From assembly GCA_020796225.1 (NCBI GenBank), contig CM036753.1, forward strand, positions 87,529,703-87,593,702: a stretch of 64,000 nucleotides of DNA, given 5' to 3'. This document shows, piece by piece, positions 9,272-21,545 of this stretch (position 1 is the stretch's first letter; each line of letters opens with the position of its first letter). The translations under genes were made by a program, and so were the position numbers. Origin of the DNA: Arion vulgaris (Eukaryota; Mollusca; Gastropoda; Stylommatophora; Arionidae). Below the pieces are notes generated by a model. The model worked only from the letters and a program-made list of their open reading frames with translations, did no database searches and was not told where the DNA came from.

Positions 9272-11046
9272 ACACAATGATACATTAGAACGACTATTGC
9301 CTTTAATCCGTACACAATGATACATTAGAGCGACTATTATCTTTAATCCGTACACAATGATACATTAGAACGACTATTGCCTTTAATCCGTACACAATGA
9401 TACATTAGAACGACTATTGCCTTTAATCCGTACACAATGATACATTAGAGCAACTATTATCTTTAATCCGAACACAATGATACATTAGAGCAACTATTAT
9501 CTTTAATCCGTACACAATGATACATTAGAACGACTATTGCCTTTAATCCGTACACAATGATACATTAGAACGACTATTGCCTTTAATCCGTACACAATGA
9601 TACATTAGAACGACTATTGCCTTTAATCCGTACACAATGATACATGAGAACGACTATTGCCTTTAATCCGTACACAATGATACATTAGAACGACTATTGC
9701 CTTTAATCCGTACACAATGATACATTAGAACGACTATTGCCTTTAATCCGTACACAATGATACATTAGAACGACTATTGCCTTTAATCCGTACACAATGA
9801 TACATTAGAACGACTATTGCCTTTAATCCGTACACAATGATACATTAGAACGACTATTGCCTTTAATCCGTACACAATGATACATTAGAACGACTATTGC
9901 CTTTAATCCGTACACAATTATACATTAGAACGACTATTGCCTTTAATCCGTACACAATGATATATTAGAACGACTATTGCCTTTAATCCGTACACAATGA
10001 TACATTAGAACGACTATTGCCTTTAATCCGTACACAAATGATACATTAGAACGACTATTGCCTTTAATCCGTACACAATGATACATTAGAACGACTATTG
10101 CCTTTAATCCGTACACAATGATACATTAGAACGACTATTGCCTTTAATCCGTACACAATGATACATTAGAACGACTATTGCCTTTAATCCGTACACAATG
10201 ATACATTAGACACTATTACCTTTAATCCGTACACTGAACATTTAATCCGTACACATGAACATTAGAACATCTATTATCTTTAATCCAGTCCACAATGATA
10301 CATTAGAACGACTATTCCCTTTTAAAATCCGTACACAATGATCCCTTTAATCCGTACACAATGATACATTAGACGACTATTATCTTTAATCCGTAACATG
10401 ATACATTAGAACGACTATTGCCTTTAATCCGTACACAATGATACCTTTAATCCGAACACAATGATACCTTTAATCCGTACTTATCAATGGTCCTTTAATC
10501 CGACATACTGATACCTTTAATCCGTACACAAATGATACCTTTAATCCGTACACAATGATACATGTTTAATCCGTACACAAGTGATACCTTTAATCCGTAC
10601 ACAGTGATCCTTTAATCCGACACAATGATACTTAATCGACATGTATCCTTTAATCCGTCACAATGATACCTTAATAATCTTATACACAATGATACATTAA
10701 TCATACACAATGATCCTTTAATCCGTACACAATGATACCTTTAATCCGTACACAATGATACCTTATCCGTAACAATGATACCTTTAATCCGTATACACAA
10801 TGATACCTTTAATCCGTACAATGATCTTTAATCCGTACACAATGATACATTAATCGTAACAATGATCTTTAATCCGTACACAATGATACCTTTAATCCGT
10901 ACACAATGATACCTTTAAAACCCGTACTAATGATCCCTTTAATCCGTACACAATGATACCTTTAATCCGTACACAATGATCCCTTTTAATCCGTACACAA
11001 TGATACTTAACCAAACACAATATACCTTTAATCCGTACACAATGAA
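9272..11046. repeat. 40-bp minisatellite passing into a 23-bp form
   Basis: From 9272 to about 10210 the unit is 40 bp (contains tccgtacacaatgatacatt and gaacgactattgcctttaat), about 23 copies, highly homogeneous. From about 10230 to 11046 copies mostly lack the attagaacgactattgcc segment, giving units of about 23 bp, with many single-base gains and losses. No gene in this stretch. Confidence 0.95.
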
Positions 11047-11489
11047 CCAATGAGAAAAAATCGTCAATTTCACTAGTAACATTTTCTTCTTCTTCGAACG
11101 CTGCATATCGATGACTTGTTAAACCACTCTTTATGATTTGTATGTGATCTGAGCCTAAAAGAGTTAGTATGTTGTGTCAGTTATGCACATACAAGTAGGC
11201 CAGCACATCCGATTTCTCAGACACTTTTTATTTACTAGGTAGTTTCCTTAGGCCCTACCTCAGTCACCTTTTACGACATGCCTTGTAGGTCGCAGTGTTA
11301 CTATTCTTTGCTCCCATTGAGAGCACTGGCAATATATGGCGACTTGTAACATTTAATTTCAAATATTTCACATGCAGGCAATTTTATGGACATTTGATGA
11401 AAAAGAAAGACATTCTAAAATAAAAAGATCGTCTCATCTGAAAAATATACATGGAACACAATTTAAATGTAATTTAATATTAGGAGAAA

Positions 11490-11615
11490 TGTCATCATTT
11501 CGGAAGGTCAACATAGGGCATTCCTAAAGAAATGTCCTCATTTTGGAAGAACAAAATATAGCAACCAAAGAGAAATGCCCTCATTTCAGAAGATCAAAAT
11601 ATGGCAACCCTAAAA
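11490..11615. repeat. Three imperfect ~45-50 bp repeats ending in an AGGGTTGCC-type terminus
   Basis: Three consecutive copies of a sequence like gaaatgtcctcattt-ggaagatcaaaatatgg, the last running into gcaaccctaa at about 11605-11614. This is the reverse complement of the terminus at 8284 and may be the right end of a non-autonomous hAT element. Confidence 0.5.
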
Positions 11616-11649
11616 AAATTCTGCCTACTGTATCTGAATGGAGACCTTA

Positions 11650-11922
11650 ATAAAAAAAGTAACCATTTTATACCTCGATGTATATTGGGTAATATTGTGT
11701 GAGACTCGTATATTTCATTGACCGTCGGCACACGATGGATGATGTGGTCAACATCACGCCGGTCGCCCTTAGTTCCAGTGCTTTTTATGGCATCCAATTG
11801 AGGCTGGGTCGACCTGAGAGCCGTTATGGTGGAAAAATATTCCACGCCTACTGTAGAATTGAACCAGGACCACTATCCTAAGACGAGAATTTACTAACAA
11901 CTACGCTACTGCGGGACCTTAA
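11650..11922 (-). mobile_element. SINE-like element, family B (copy 1)
   Basis: On the minus strand the head (11922 leftward) reads ggtcccgcagtagcgtagtt with an A-box-like tagcgtagttg and a B box in ctggttcaattct, followed by a body shared with a second copy at 59485-59762. The shared body on the plus strand includes cggcacacgatggatgatgt and ccaattgaggctgggtc. It is a tRNA-derived SINE by structure; the superfamily was not identified. Confidence 0.65.
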
Positions 11923-12510
11923 CATACATTAAATATCGGCTGCAATCACTTCTCCATTCCTCAACATTCATTCGTGGATTTATATTACATAGTATCACAA
12001 ATCAACAGCAAGAATGCATCGTGTTCTTGTATCATTTTAGCCGATAATTGTATTCATATTTTAAGAAAACCCGATGACCTCATGTGGTATGTGTTTTCAA
12101 GTGAAACATTACATGTAACCTGTAGGAAATAATTATTCTTCCTTCCTAAATGCACAGCAATATCTTCGGAAAGCTAACAAATTAGCCAGAATCCAGCACA
12201 TGTATTATTGGCGCCGTTTCGAAAACTACAACCTCATGTAACATAAGTGTTAAGTAAAGAAACATTAAAGAAAAACAAAACTATTCATGATATAGAGCGG
12301 GTTTAAAAAAATGATTATTTAGAGTTTTATATTGACATATGTGCAAATCATTGTCAATTGAGCGAGAAGATCACACAGAATGTTACAGAAATGCAGTTTT
12401 ACAGAAGAAATATAAGTATACAATTGGTATCGTTCACGTCATTTAACAGGCCACTGTAGGAAGGAAACTCTACAGACGCACAAGTAGCATACTTTTCTGG
12501 CACAAGTCGT
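11923..12510. other. Gene-less stretch
   Basis: Unique-looking AT-rich DNA between SINE B and the 40-bp array. Nothing recognised. Confidence 0.5.
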
Positions 12511-13494
12511 GGCAACTAGATGTAAGTAGTATATGTGTCTTGGATACGTTATGTCAACTAGATGTAAGTAGTATATGTGTCTAGGATATGATCTGTCAAC
12601 TAGATGTAAGTAGTATCTGTGTGATACGTTATGTCAACTAGAAGTAAGTAGTATATGTAGATGTGAGTATCTGTGTGATACGTTGTGTCAACTAGAAGTA
12701 AGTAGATAGTGTCAGCATACGTTGTGTCAACTAGATGTAAGTAGTAGATGTCTAGCATACGTTATGTCAACTAGATGTAAGTAGTAAATGTCTAGCATAC
12801 GTTATGTCAACTAGATGTAAGTAGTAGATGTCTAGATACGTTGTGTCAACTAGATGTCAGTAGTAGATGTCTAGCATACGTTGTGTCAACTAGATGTAAG
12901 TAGTAGATGTCTAGCATACGTTGTGTCAACTAGATGTCAGTAGTAGATGTCTAGCATACGTTGTGTCAACTAGATGTCAGTAGTAGATGTCTAGCATACG
13001 TTATGTCAACTAGATGTAAGTAGTAGATGTCTAGCATACGTTTTGTCAACTAGATGTAAGTAGTAGATGTCTAGATACGTGTGTCAACTAGATGTAAGTA
13101 GTAGATGTCTAGCATACGTTGTGTCAACTAGATGTAAGTAGTAGATGTCTAGCATACGTTGTGTCAACTAGATGTAAGTAGTAGATGTCTAGCATACGTT
13201 TTGTCAACTAGATGTAAGTAGTAGATGTCTAGCATACGTTTTGTCAACTAGATGTAAGTAGTAGATGTCTAGCATACGTTGTGTCAACTAGATGTAAGTA
13301 GTAGATGTCTAGCAATACGTTTGTCAACTAGATGTAAGTAGTAGATGTCTAGCATACGTTGTGTCAACTAGATGTAAGTAGTAGATGTCTAGCATACATT
13401 GTGTCAACTAGATGTAAGTAGTAGATGTCTAGCATACGTTGTGTCAACTAGATGTAAGTAGTAGATGCTTAGCAATAGTTGCTGTCAACTAGAA
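12511..13494. repeat. 40-bp minisatellite (gtcaactagatgtaagtagt)
   Basis: About 24 copies of a 40-bp unit beginning gtcaactagatgtaagtagt. The first few copies (12511-12720) are diverged (tatatgtgtct for agatgtct) and the rest near-identical. A diverged partial copy lies at 15111-15200, beyond the next array. Confidence 0.95.
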
Positions 13495-14826
13495 TGTGAT
13501 ATGTTAATGTTATGGCATGCTTGAAAAGCGGGCGAGAGATGTGATATGCTTACATGTATGGCTGCTGTACAAAGCGGGCGAGCAATGTGATATGCTTACA
13601 TGTATGGCTGCTGTACAAAGCGGGCGAGCAATGTGATATGCTTACATGTATGGCTGCTGTACAAAGCGGGCGAGCAATGTGATATGCTTACATGTATGGC
13701 TGCTGTACAAAGCGGGCGAGCAATGTGATATGCTTACATGTATGGCTGCTGTACAAAGCGGGCGAGCAATGTGATATGCTTACATGTATGGCTGCTGTAC
13801 AAAGCGGGCGAGCAATGTGATATGCTTACATGTATGGCTGCTGTACAAAGCGGGCGAGCAATGTGATATGCTTACATGTATGGCTGCTGTACAAAGCGGG
13901 CGAGCATAGTTGTGTCAGCTACATGTATGTAGCTGCTGTACAAAGCGGGCGAGCAATGTGATATGCTTACATGTATGGCTGCTGTACAAAGCGGGCGAGC
14001 AATGTGATATGCTTACATGTATGGCTGCTGTACAAAGCGGGCGAGCAATGTGATATGCTTACATGTATGGCTGCTGTACAAGAGCTGTTGGCGACAAGGG
14101 AGCAGTGATTCCAGAGCTGTGTCAATAGGCAAATGAATGCTGTACTCTGTACAACGGGAGCAAGTGATATGCTACGTAGGCTGCTGTACAAGCAAATGTG
14201 ATATGCTTACATGTATGGCTGCTGTACAAAGCGGGAGCAATGGATATGCTTACATGTATGGCTGCTGTACAAAGCGGGCGAGCAATGTGATATGCTTACA
14301 TGTATGGCTGCTGTACAAAGCGGGCGAGCAATGTGATATGCTTACATGTATGGCTGCTGTACAAAGCGGGCGAGCAATGTGATATGCTTACATGTATGGC
14401 TGCTGTACAAAGCGGGCGAGCAATGTGATATGCTTACATGTATGGCTGCTGTACAAAGCGGGCGAGCAATGTGATATGCTTACATGTATGGCTGCTGTAC
14501 AAAGCGGGCGAGCAATGTGATATGCTTACATGTATGGCTGCTGTACAAAGCGGGCGAGCAATGTGATATGCTTACATGTATGGCTGCTGTACAAAGCGGG
14601 CGAGCAATGTGATATGCTTACATGTATGGCTGCTGTACAAAGCGGGCGAGCAATGTGATATGCTTACATGTATGGCTGCTGTACAAAGCGGGCGAGCAAT
14701 GTGATATGCTTACATGTATGGCTGCTGTACAAAGCGGGCGAGCAATGTGATATGCTTACATGTATGGCTGCTGTACAAAGCGGGCGAGCAATGTGATATG
14801 CTTACATGTATGGCTGCTGTACAAAG
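13495..14826. repeat. 46-bp minisatellite (gatatgcttacatgtatggc)
   Basis: About 28 copies of a 46-bp unit (gatatgcttacatgtatggc, ctgctgtacaaagcgggcga, gcaatgt). Homogeneous except for disturbed stretches at about 13900-13930 and 14080-14240. It begins right where the 40-bp array ends. Confidence 0.95.
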
Positions 14827-15110
14827 GCTGATATTATAAATTCTTAAGGAAGAAAGGGCGTGTACATGATTCAAGTAATAATGAATCTACCTACAACACT
14901 AACTAGACTGCAAGAACTTCAAGTCAAATGTGGTGTAGCTAGACAAGAACACTATGCTGGTAGATAAAGAAGAATAGTAAACCAACAAAGAACCGGTGTC
15001 GTTAGTTGCAACACACTGAGGGACATACTGAGGGGGAGATCGGAGCACTTATGGAGTAATTGGTTCGACGTGCAGTGATGATGATCCGAAGACTAAACTA
15101 AGCTAAACTA
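14827..15110. other. Unassigned single-copy stretch between repeat blocks
   Basis: Nothing recognised. Its right border is a fragment of the 40-bp repeat. Confidence 0.4.
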
Positions 15111-15200
15111 GAATACGTTTTGTTAACTAGATGTAAGTAGTATACGTGTCTGGAATGTGTTGTTTTCGCTAGATACAAATGCTATACTTGTCTGGGTTAC
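15111..15200. repeat. Outlying diverged copies of the 40-bp unit
   Basis: gaatacgttttgttaactag-atgtaagtagtatacgtgtctgg is one recognisable unit of the 12.5-13.5 kb array, followed by a second weaker one. It suggests the 46-bp array and 14827-15110 arose or inserted inside an older 40-bp repeat block. Confidence 0.7.
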
Positions 15201-15649
15201 GCTGTACCTATGTAAAATTCCAAGAAGAATGCACTGTAGTAGCAGACATATTTGAAAGTCCAAATAAAACTGTGCTATGGTTTTGGATCGGTAGGAAGTG
15301 AACACCGCTCGGGTTATAAGCTCTTGAGTGATATATAATGTGTTCTTTCAATAATCATTAACTGTCATCGCCTTATTATTTACACATTCTTGGAGTACAC
15401 TCAAAGCTATTCCAGCGAGAATAATAACCATTAATAGAGTTATGCTAGCTGATTTCATAGTAATCATCATAGTATTGAAAGCGAGAGAAATAATCATCGA
15501 AATAGCTAAGCCAAAGAAAGTAACAATCTCCCATAGAGCTATGCTAAAGAAAGTAGCACATACCCTTAGAGCTGAGCAAAAGTGTGATTACCTTTGCAGA
15601 ATGATTCCTACTATCTTCATTATTCTTTACAAACTGTCTCTATGTGAAA

Positions 15650-15760
15650 TGAAACAATAATAATTATGAATAATGTAAGAAACAGAGTATGTACTTGTCA
15701 TAGCTTTATCTCAGAAACATAACAGAACAATGCTCAGGATGGCAGAGACAAACAAACATT
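15650..15760 (+). promoter_or_regulatory. Upstream region of receptor 2 homologous to that of receptor 1
   Basis: aacaataataattatgaata-atgtaagaaac here matches 668-700, and gaacaatgctcaggatggcagaga (about 15725) matches the end of the 29-bp array (gaacaatgttctggatggcagaga, about 1490-1513). Here the repeat unit occurs once. The homology spans what is probably the promoter or 5' UTR, but no TATA box or initiator could be fixed. Confidence 0.6.
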
Positions 15761-15916
15761 AAGTTTATTGATATAGTCAACTAATTGTTTTATTATTAAT
15801 GTATCGCCATATCAAATTAATATTCATTATCAAAACGAAAAAATAAGTTAGCGTAAATAAATTTATGTTTGATTTGATTCTAGAAAGTGGTTTATGTTTT
15901 TTGAATTGTGATTTAG

Positions 15917-15933
15917 TGTTTCTTATCTTTCAG
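15917..15933 (+). other. Probable 3' splice acceptor in the 5' UTR of receptor 2
   Basis: tgtttcttatctttcag ends at 15933, 12 bases before ATG 15946, exactly as in receptor 1. Confidence 0.6.
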
Positions 15934-15945
15934 GAAAAAACCAAA

Positions 15946-17026
15946 ATGAATAATACTTTGGTTTTGAAATACAAGAGTGCTGATTGCATGTCATTAAATG
16001 AGTCTTGTCTCATTGAAGACTTGGTAAATAAATTCAACCCACTTCTTGGTACTGATGCACGAGAAATATCAAGGGTGATGAATTATATTATTATATGTAC
16101 CGTCGTAGCATTATTCGGTATCGTCACAAACATCATCAACATGCGAGTATTTTTAAAACAAGGATACGATAATACAATGAATATCAGTTTATCTGGAATC
16201 GCAATATCAGATTTGTGTACATTGGTATCTATGATTTGGTTCGCAATATGTGCCAATCCTATGTTTGACAACGTCCACACATATGTTGCTTTCTCAGAGA
16301 TTTTGTACTTAACCGCTGCATGGCCTCACTGTCTGTTTGCTCGTATAACTTGTATTATTACTGTTTTCATCACTTTAGAAAGATGTTTGTGTGTGGCCAT
16401 TCCTATGAAAATCAAGAACGTTATAACCAAATCAAAAACTACTGTTATTGTTAGTCTTCTATTTCTAAGTCAGATACTCACATCCATTCCATCGTACTAC
16501 ACAACATACATCGACTGGAAATTCTTTCCGAATAAAAATAGATCGATGATGGTCTTCATGGCATTCAAAGCAGGGAACATGTTGAGAGCATAGTTTTTCT
16601 TGCAAGCAATAATGCAAGCTGGTTCATTTATTCTCCTGATATTATTTACTGCTGTTTTGTTGATAAATGTGAACAGGCAAACAAATGGCGTGAAGGTCAA
16701 CGTCTTCTGATTCACGAAAAGAGGCAATCTCAACAAGAGAGAAAAAGTTGGTGAGAATGGTATCTTTGATAGCTTTTATTCTAATAATTTGTTTCACGCC
16801 AGGTATGATCTGTTTTACTGCAATGGCTTTAGTACCAGATTTTATGATGGGGGGACGATATGATAATTTGTTTTGGGTAGTTTGGTCATTCCCATTTATG
16901 TGTCAGACAGTGAACTCAAGCGTGAATATATTCGTGTACTACACAATGAGTTCTAAATATAGAGATACATTTAATGAAATGTTTGTAAGATGTCGAAAAC
17001 TGGTGAGTGTTACCAAGAAAACATAA
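15946..17026 (+). pseudogene. Chemosensory-receptor-like class A GPCR, copy 2, frame disrupted
   Basis: Very close paralogue of copy 1 with the same start (MNNTLVLKYKSADC) and the same motifs: TM1 GIVTN, TM2 SDL, TM3 Cys and ERCLCV, TM6 CFTP, TM7 NSSVNIFVYY, C-terminal RCRKLVSVTKKT. The first frame ends at TAG 16591-16593. Compared with copy 1, one g of atgatgggtc is missing (about 16550), acaaaatgg is acaaatgg (about 16680) and gtaaaacgtc is gtgaaggtc (about 16690), so several small indels sit in the TM5/third-loop region. The tail of the gene is open again from about 16748 to TAA 17024-17026. Most likely a pseudogene, unless the homopolymer losses are sequencing errors. The 3' flank holds the single-copy counterpart of the inverted duplication after receptor 1. 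Confidence 0.8.
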
Positions 17027-17790
17027 TGTGATCAGTGAAGAATGTAGCTATCAATAGAATCCTTTGTGTTACAGTCAGACATCATTTAAGTAGCATGTTT
17101 ACTGTTATCAGCATATGTTATCAGCACCAATGACATAGGCTGTTTTTAGCCTTTTGTTGATTAAGGTAGACCAGCTTTAAATATCAATTGTTGCTACGAA
17201 CTTCCAAAATAAGATTTCATTTACAATGTTAATTAAAGAGTTATCTATAACGTCTAAATTTATGAGTCTTGGAAATGATACACATTTTTCAATCAACAGA
17301 CGATGATATTACAATTGCAACTTTTACTCATTTCTTTGTTCTTGTCTCTAACTTGAAAGTCTGTAACTTCTTCATCTGAAAGATTTCAGTTGAGCATATT
17401 TGAAAGAGTGAAGATATCTGATAAATATGCTAATTCTTCCAAACGGGAAAAATATGTCAAATCATCATATAGACCAAATTGTTGATCTATGACGAATATT
17501 CTTGACGTGTTTCTCAATTAAATAAAACGAGACAAAACATTTTACATAGTGATAGTCAACGAACTTCAGGTTGCTGCAAAATTTGTGTAGTGTTCACTCT
17601 CGATATTTTTGCCAAGTTGCTCAAGAATTTTTGAATTGTGATTTATAAAAAAAAAAATACAACTTACTATTTTGATAGAATCATTGAAAATCTGTTTTAA
17701 TATTTCTGGTACCTTTATAACAACTTCCCTATTTATGCATTTAATGGTAACAAGTGACCGAACGTATTATATCCTGAATTGTTGCTATAA
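17027..17790. other. 3' flank of receptor 2
   Basis: The first 30 bp match the receptor-1 3' flank. An atgtttactg...caccaatgac segment at about 17094-17140 matches the receptor-1 inverted-repeat arm. An AATAAA at 17521-17526 is a possible polyadenylation signal. No gene. Confidence 0.5.
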
Positions 17791-18985
17791 GTCCAGTAAG
17801 TTTTCTAAACATTCTTTGTGGTCATCATTATCATCATCGTATTCTTGGCTCCATGGACACATTAGGCAGAGACACAACAAATGTCCGCTCAATTCGATTT
17901 TGTGCCTTTATTTCTACTCAAAAATTCGCCATTTGCATGTCGTTGAGCTCTGCTTCAAAAGTTCGCCGCATGTCCATAGGTCTCCTTTTCCCACTGTCCC
18001 TGCGGTGTTCACTGCATTTCCTGGCAGCCTTAACTTTCTCATCCTGAAAATTTGCTCAATCAATCGCGATCGTATCTTCTGTATCTGTTTATTTATATCT
18101 TTCAGACGATTTGTTTCTTGACGTCTGATATTGCTAAACTTATCCTCTTAGGTACACCTAAGTATTCTTCTAACAAGACTTTACTCGAATCCTCTTAACA
18201 TATTCTATTTTGTCATCTGTTTTTTCACGTCTCATATCCAAAGGAAAGACTGCCCTATCACATGTATTGTATAATCGGAGCTTTGTTTTGATGACGTAAA
18301 CCATATGTTGAGAAGACTGCGGTAGACTACATTCGTCCTTCCAATTATTTGTTTGATTTCGACCATAATTCTTCCATCTATTGAAACAGTACTGTCCAAG
18401 TAGTCAAAAACAGTTACTATCTTTTGTTTGTTGATTAATCAATTAATCAAACCTAAAATCTGTGTGTTAGTCGCCAGTTTTATTCTCTAATTATATATAT
18501 GTGTCCTCTTGTCTTCGGGTATATCCTCATTACTTTGCTTTCATTTATGTTAATTCTTAGTCTAATCTGTTTTTTTTTTATCTTTTCGATCTTTTGCTGC
18601 AGATCCTCTTTGTGACTAATATCATTTACATCACCAGCACAGTCTAGATGTTCTTGTACATCACCAGCACAGTCTAGATGTTCTTGTACATCACTAGCAC
18701 AGTCTAGATGTTCTTGTACATCACTAGGACAGTCTAGATGTTCTTGTACATCACTAGCACAGTCTAGATGTTCTTGTACATCACTAGCACAGTCTAGATG
18801 TTCTTGTACATCAGCACAGTCTAGATGTTCTTGTACATCACTAGCACAGTCTAGATGTTCTTGATGCTTCAGGAGATTCCCCTGTAGACCTGATTGAGTG
18901 TTGTTTGTTGCCTCCTTCATGACACCATCAATCACAATAAGACATATAAAGGGTGACATTGTGCATCCCTGGAGGTACACTATAT
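17790..18985 (-). mobile_element. LINE reverse-transcriptase remnant with amplified active-site segment
   Basis: An open minus frame (18980 to 18480) starts YLQGCTMSPFICLIVIDGVM, an RT block B (QGxxLSP), and ends NDISHKEDLQQKIEKIKKKQ then LRININESKVMRIYP (RT block: GLxINxxKTKVM). Between them, where LDYADDV would stand, lie eight tandem copies of a roughly 10-residue unit VQEHLDCASD. Downstream on the minus strand (to about 17790) are decayed C-terminal pieces and an (ATG)-type tail at about 17825-17840. It is dead: YADD is degraded to CASD/CAGD. Confidence 0.8.
18627..18863. repeat. 30-bp in-frame minisatellite inside the RT gene
   Basis: Eight copies of a 30-bp unit (cagtctagatgttcttgtac plus atcactagca), one shortened by 3 bp, so the reading frame is kept throughout. 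Each unit codes, on the minus strand, a version of the RT YADD segment (EHLDCAxDVQ). Confidence 0.9.
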
Positions 18986-19855
18986 GTTACTTGAAAGTAT
19001 TACGTTTTTAATCGGTCTAGTATTAATTTGCACTTGTATCACTCATATAGTTCTTTGTATATACAAACCAGTGAGCGATGGTTCGAATTCTGGCACAGTC
19101 GATGTTCGTTGAATCGTCGCCGGAGTAACTATGTAATTGCTTTGTCGCTGATACTACCAGCTAGCGATCAGCTCTTTGTGTTTCAACAACAACTTTGCAA
19201 AAACAACACATTCCAGATACGTATACTACTGACATCTACTTAACAAGCACCATTCTAATTAGGACGATGTGCGTATTGACGTCGATCACATTCACACACT
19301 TTGCCACATCGTGTTCCATTATGTACCACTTAATCCCTTGTGACGAGTTGAATATTTGCTGTCAAGGGTGTATCTACAAAATCTTAGTGAACGCTTATCA
19401 AAATGAATTCAATAAATATTCGATACTTTTCAAATAATGATTTGTTCTTTGTACTTGTGTATGTTTTGACCGTCTTAAAATTACAATTTTATTAAGTGAT
19501 TCAAGTTTTAATGCTGAACAACTGTGTATCTTCAACTTAGGACATGCAAACTATTCTTGAATGCATTTTAGGATTATGCTCCATGCTACGTCACTAAAGT
19601 TTCTCCACGGTGTGAATGCCGGAAATAGCAAGCTTTGAATTTGTTATTTGTCTGACCAACGTCTATAATTATAGAAACAGCACCAAGGTAACTCAAATAT
19701 GAGATTTTTCTTCAGATGCAGCATGTTGAAAACTCTTCAGAGCAAGCTACGCTGGGAGAAAATAAACTTGACTTTTTTTTGGTTTAACTAACGCTTTTAT
19801 ATAGTACTGTGAATGTAAAGTTCCAAAAGTGAATTGAGGTCAGGTTATAGAAAGA
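18986..19855. other. Gene-less stretch
   Basis: The plus-strand ORF 19028-19243 and neighbours match nothing I know and show no family motif. No repeat recognised. Confidence 0.4.
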
Positions 19856-19857
19856 CG

Positions 19858-20085
19858 AAATATAAGTTTACAGATATATATATCATAGAGCAGACAAGAG
19901 GCCAAACAGATTTATATCATAGTCAGACAAAAGTGCAAACAGACTAATATCAAGGCAGACAAGAGCGACAAACTAGATCTATATATCATGGCATGAAAGG
20001 TGCAAAAGATCTATATATATAGGCAGACAAGAGGCAAACAGATATATATATCATAGACAGACAAGAGGGCAAACAGATCTATTTA
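19858..20085. repeat. Degenerate ~38-bp minisatellite
   Basis: About six uneven copies of cagacaagaggcaaacagat plus atatatatcatag, with many small indels. Confidence 0.8.
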
Positions 20086-20089
20086 GAAA

Positions 20090-20385
20090 GAACTCATAAG
20101 CAAAGAAATCTGGCTGAAGCTACAAATAATGAGAAAAAATTGAGTATTTTGGACATATAAAAAGACGAAGGGCTGGAGAAGACAATTATGGAATGAGGCA
20201 TCCCGGAAAAGAGGAGACGAGGTAGACCACGGAGAAGATGTATTCAGGATCTAATTGAAGATTTGAGCACTCTGCATACGCGGGACATATAACCTATTAG
20301 AGAAATTCCGAAAGACTATTAGGGTGGCAAAGTTCTTCAAAGGACAAGCTACTTTACGATGATGTTGAGAGAAATGTGATTCGGC
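20090..20385 (+). mobile_element. LINE family C, 3' fragment (copy 2)
   Basis: Contains gtattttggacatataaaaa, a block translating to EKRGRGRPRRRCIQDLIEDL, and the family 3' end ggtggcaaagttcttcaaag-gacaagcta with a gatgatg tail. 5'-truncated and full of stops. Confidence 0.8.
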
Positions 20386-21095
20386 ACTGGGAAAGACGTG
20401 CTAAATCCTTGGGATTTTCTTTTGGATAAACCAAAAGTATAACGCATGGCTAAAGCACATCCTTTTTTCCAATTATTTAAATTAGAACCAGAGACGTGAC
20501 CAAGCTGTATACTGATATTTTTGTGATAAATGCAACAATTGATTCTACTCGCCTATAATAGAAATGTCTGTTGATAAATGATCACATAGATTCCTCCTGC
20601 TTGTCACAATTCGAAGCACAAAATTAGATACTACGTCCAAGAATGTGAACAGAGTGTAATAATTGTGTGTTAATTATATATTGTCACAGAGAAAATATCC
20701 GAACGTTGAAGTTAATTCCTGGAAGCAGGAAGCTATTGATCTCAGTGCCTGCAAGGACAGATCAAAAGTGGAATTTGAAGAAAGGAGAAACTTAGTGCAA
20801 GAAATTAAAATCTGAAGAAATACAAAATAGCACGTGGTCACAATGTCCATGGAACTACCTGCAAGAATTTTTGAAGACTTTTCCTCGCGGTCTATAGATA
20901 TTGTAGGTCACATGCATCCTTATCATGGATTATCATTTGTTTTTTTTCTCTCTTTGCTGCACAAGTTGCATATTATCGCATGAACAAACACAATTTGCCT
21001 ACCAGTTCTGTGTATCTTGTGTTTTGTTCATTTAAAACAAAGATTGGCAATAGCAATCAAGAAGTTAAACACAATGAAGAACATGTGGCAAAGCA
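20386..21095. other. Gene-less stretch
   Basis: AT-rich, nothing recognised. Confidence 0.4.
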
Positions 21096-21099
21096 CCAG

Positions 21100-21545
21100 T
21101 GAAATACTAAAATAAAAAATATTGAGAGCATGCATTTTCCCAGTGGCTACTTATGGTTGTGAATCATGGACTATTACACAAAAATTAAGAACGAAAATCC
21201 AGTCCTTCGAAACTAAATGCTACAGAAAGATCCTACGAATACCATGGACAGAAAAAGAAAGAACACTGATGTCCTGAAAGAACTAAATGTTAAGAGAATT
21301 GGCTGATAAACAACATACTATACAGAAAAATTACATACTTTGGTCACATCAATCGTCACGATGGCCTGGAAAGAACAATACTAGAGGGCAGGGTCCCAGG
21401 ACGCAGAGGCAGACCAAGAAGAAGATGGCTACAAGATATTAAAGAAACCATGAACATGACCATCGACGAAGTGGGTGAACTGGCAAGAGAAAGAGTGAAT
21501 TTCAGATGTGCTGCAAAGAGAGCAACGTCCTATAAGGATACGCCC
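21100..21545 (+). mobile_element. LINE family D, 3' fragment (copy 2)
   Basis: Pieces in different frames: ILRACIFPVATYGCESWTIT (YGCE block), KCYRKILRIPWTEKERT, then the highly basic region corresponding to GRxxGRRGRPRRRWLQDIKE and the 3' end caacgtcctataaggatac. It is the same family as the interrupted minus copy at 5.54-6.48 kb. Frameshifted and dead. Confidence 0.8.
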
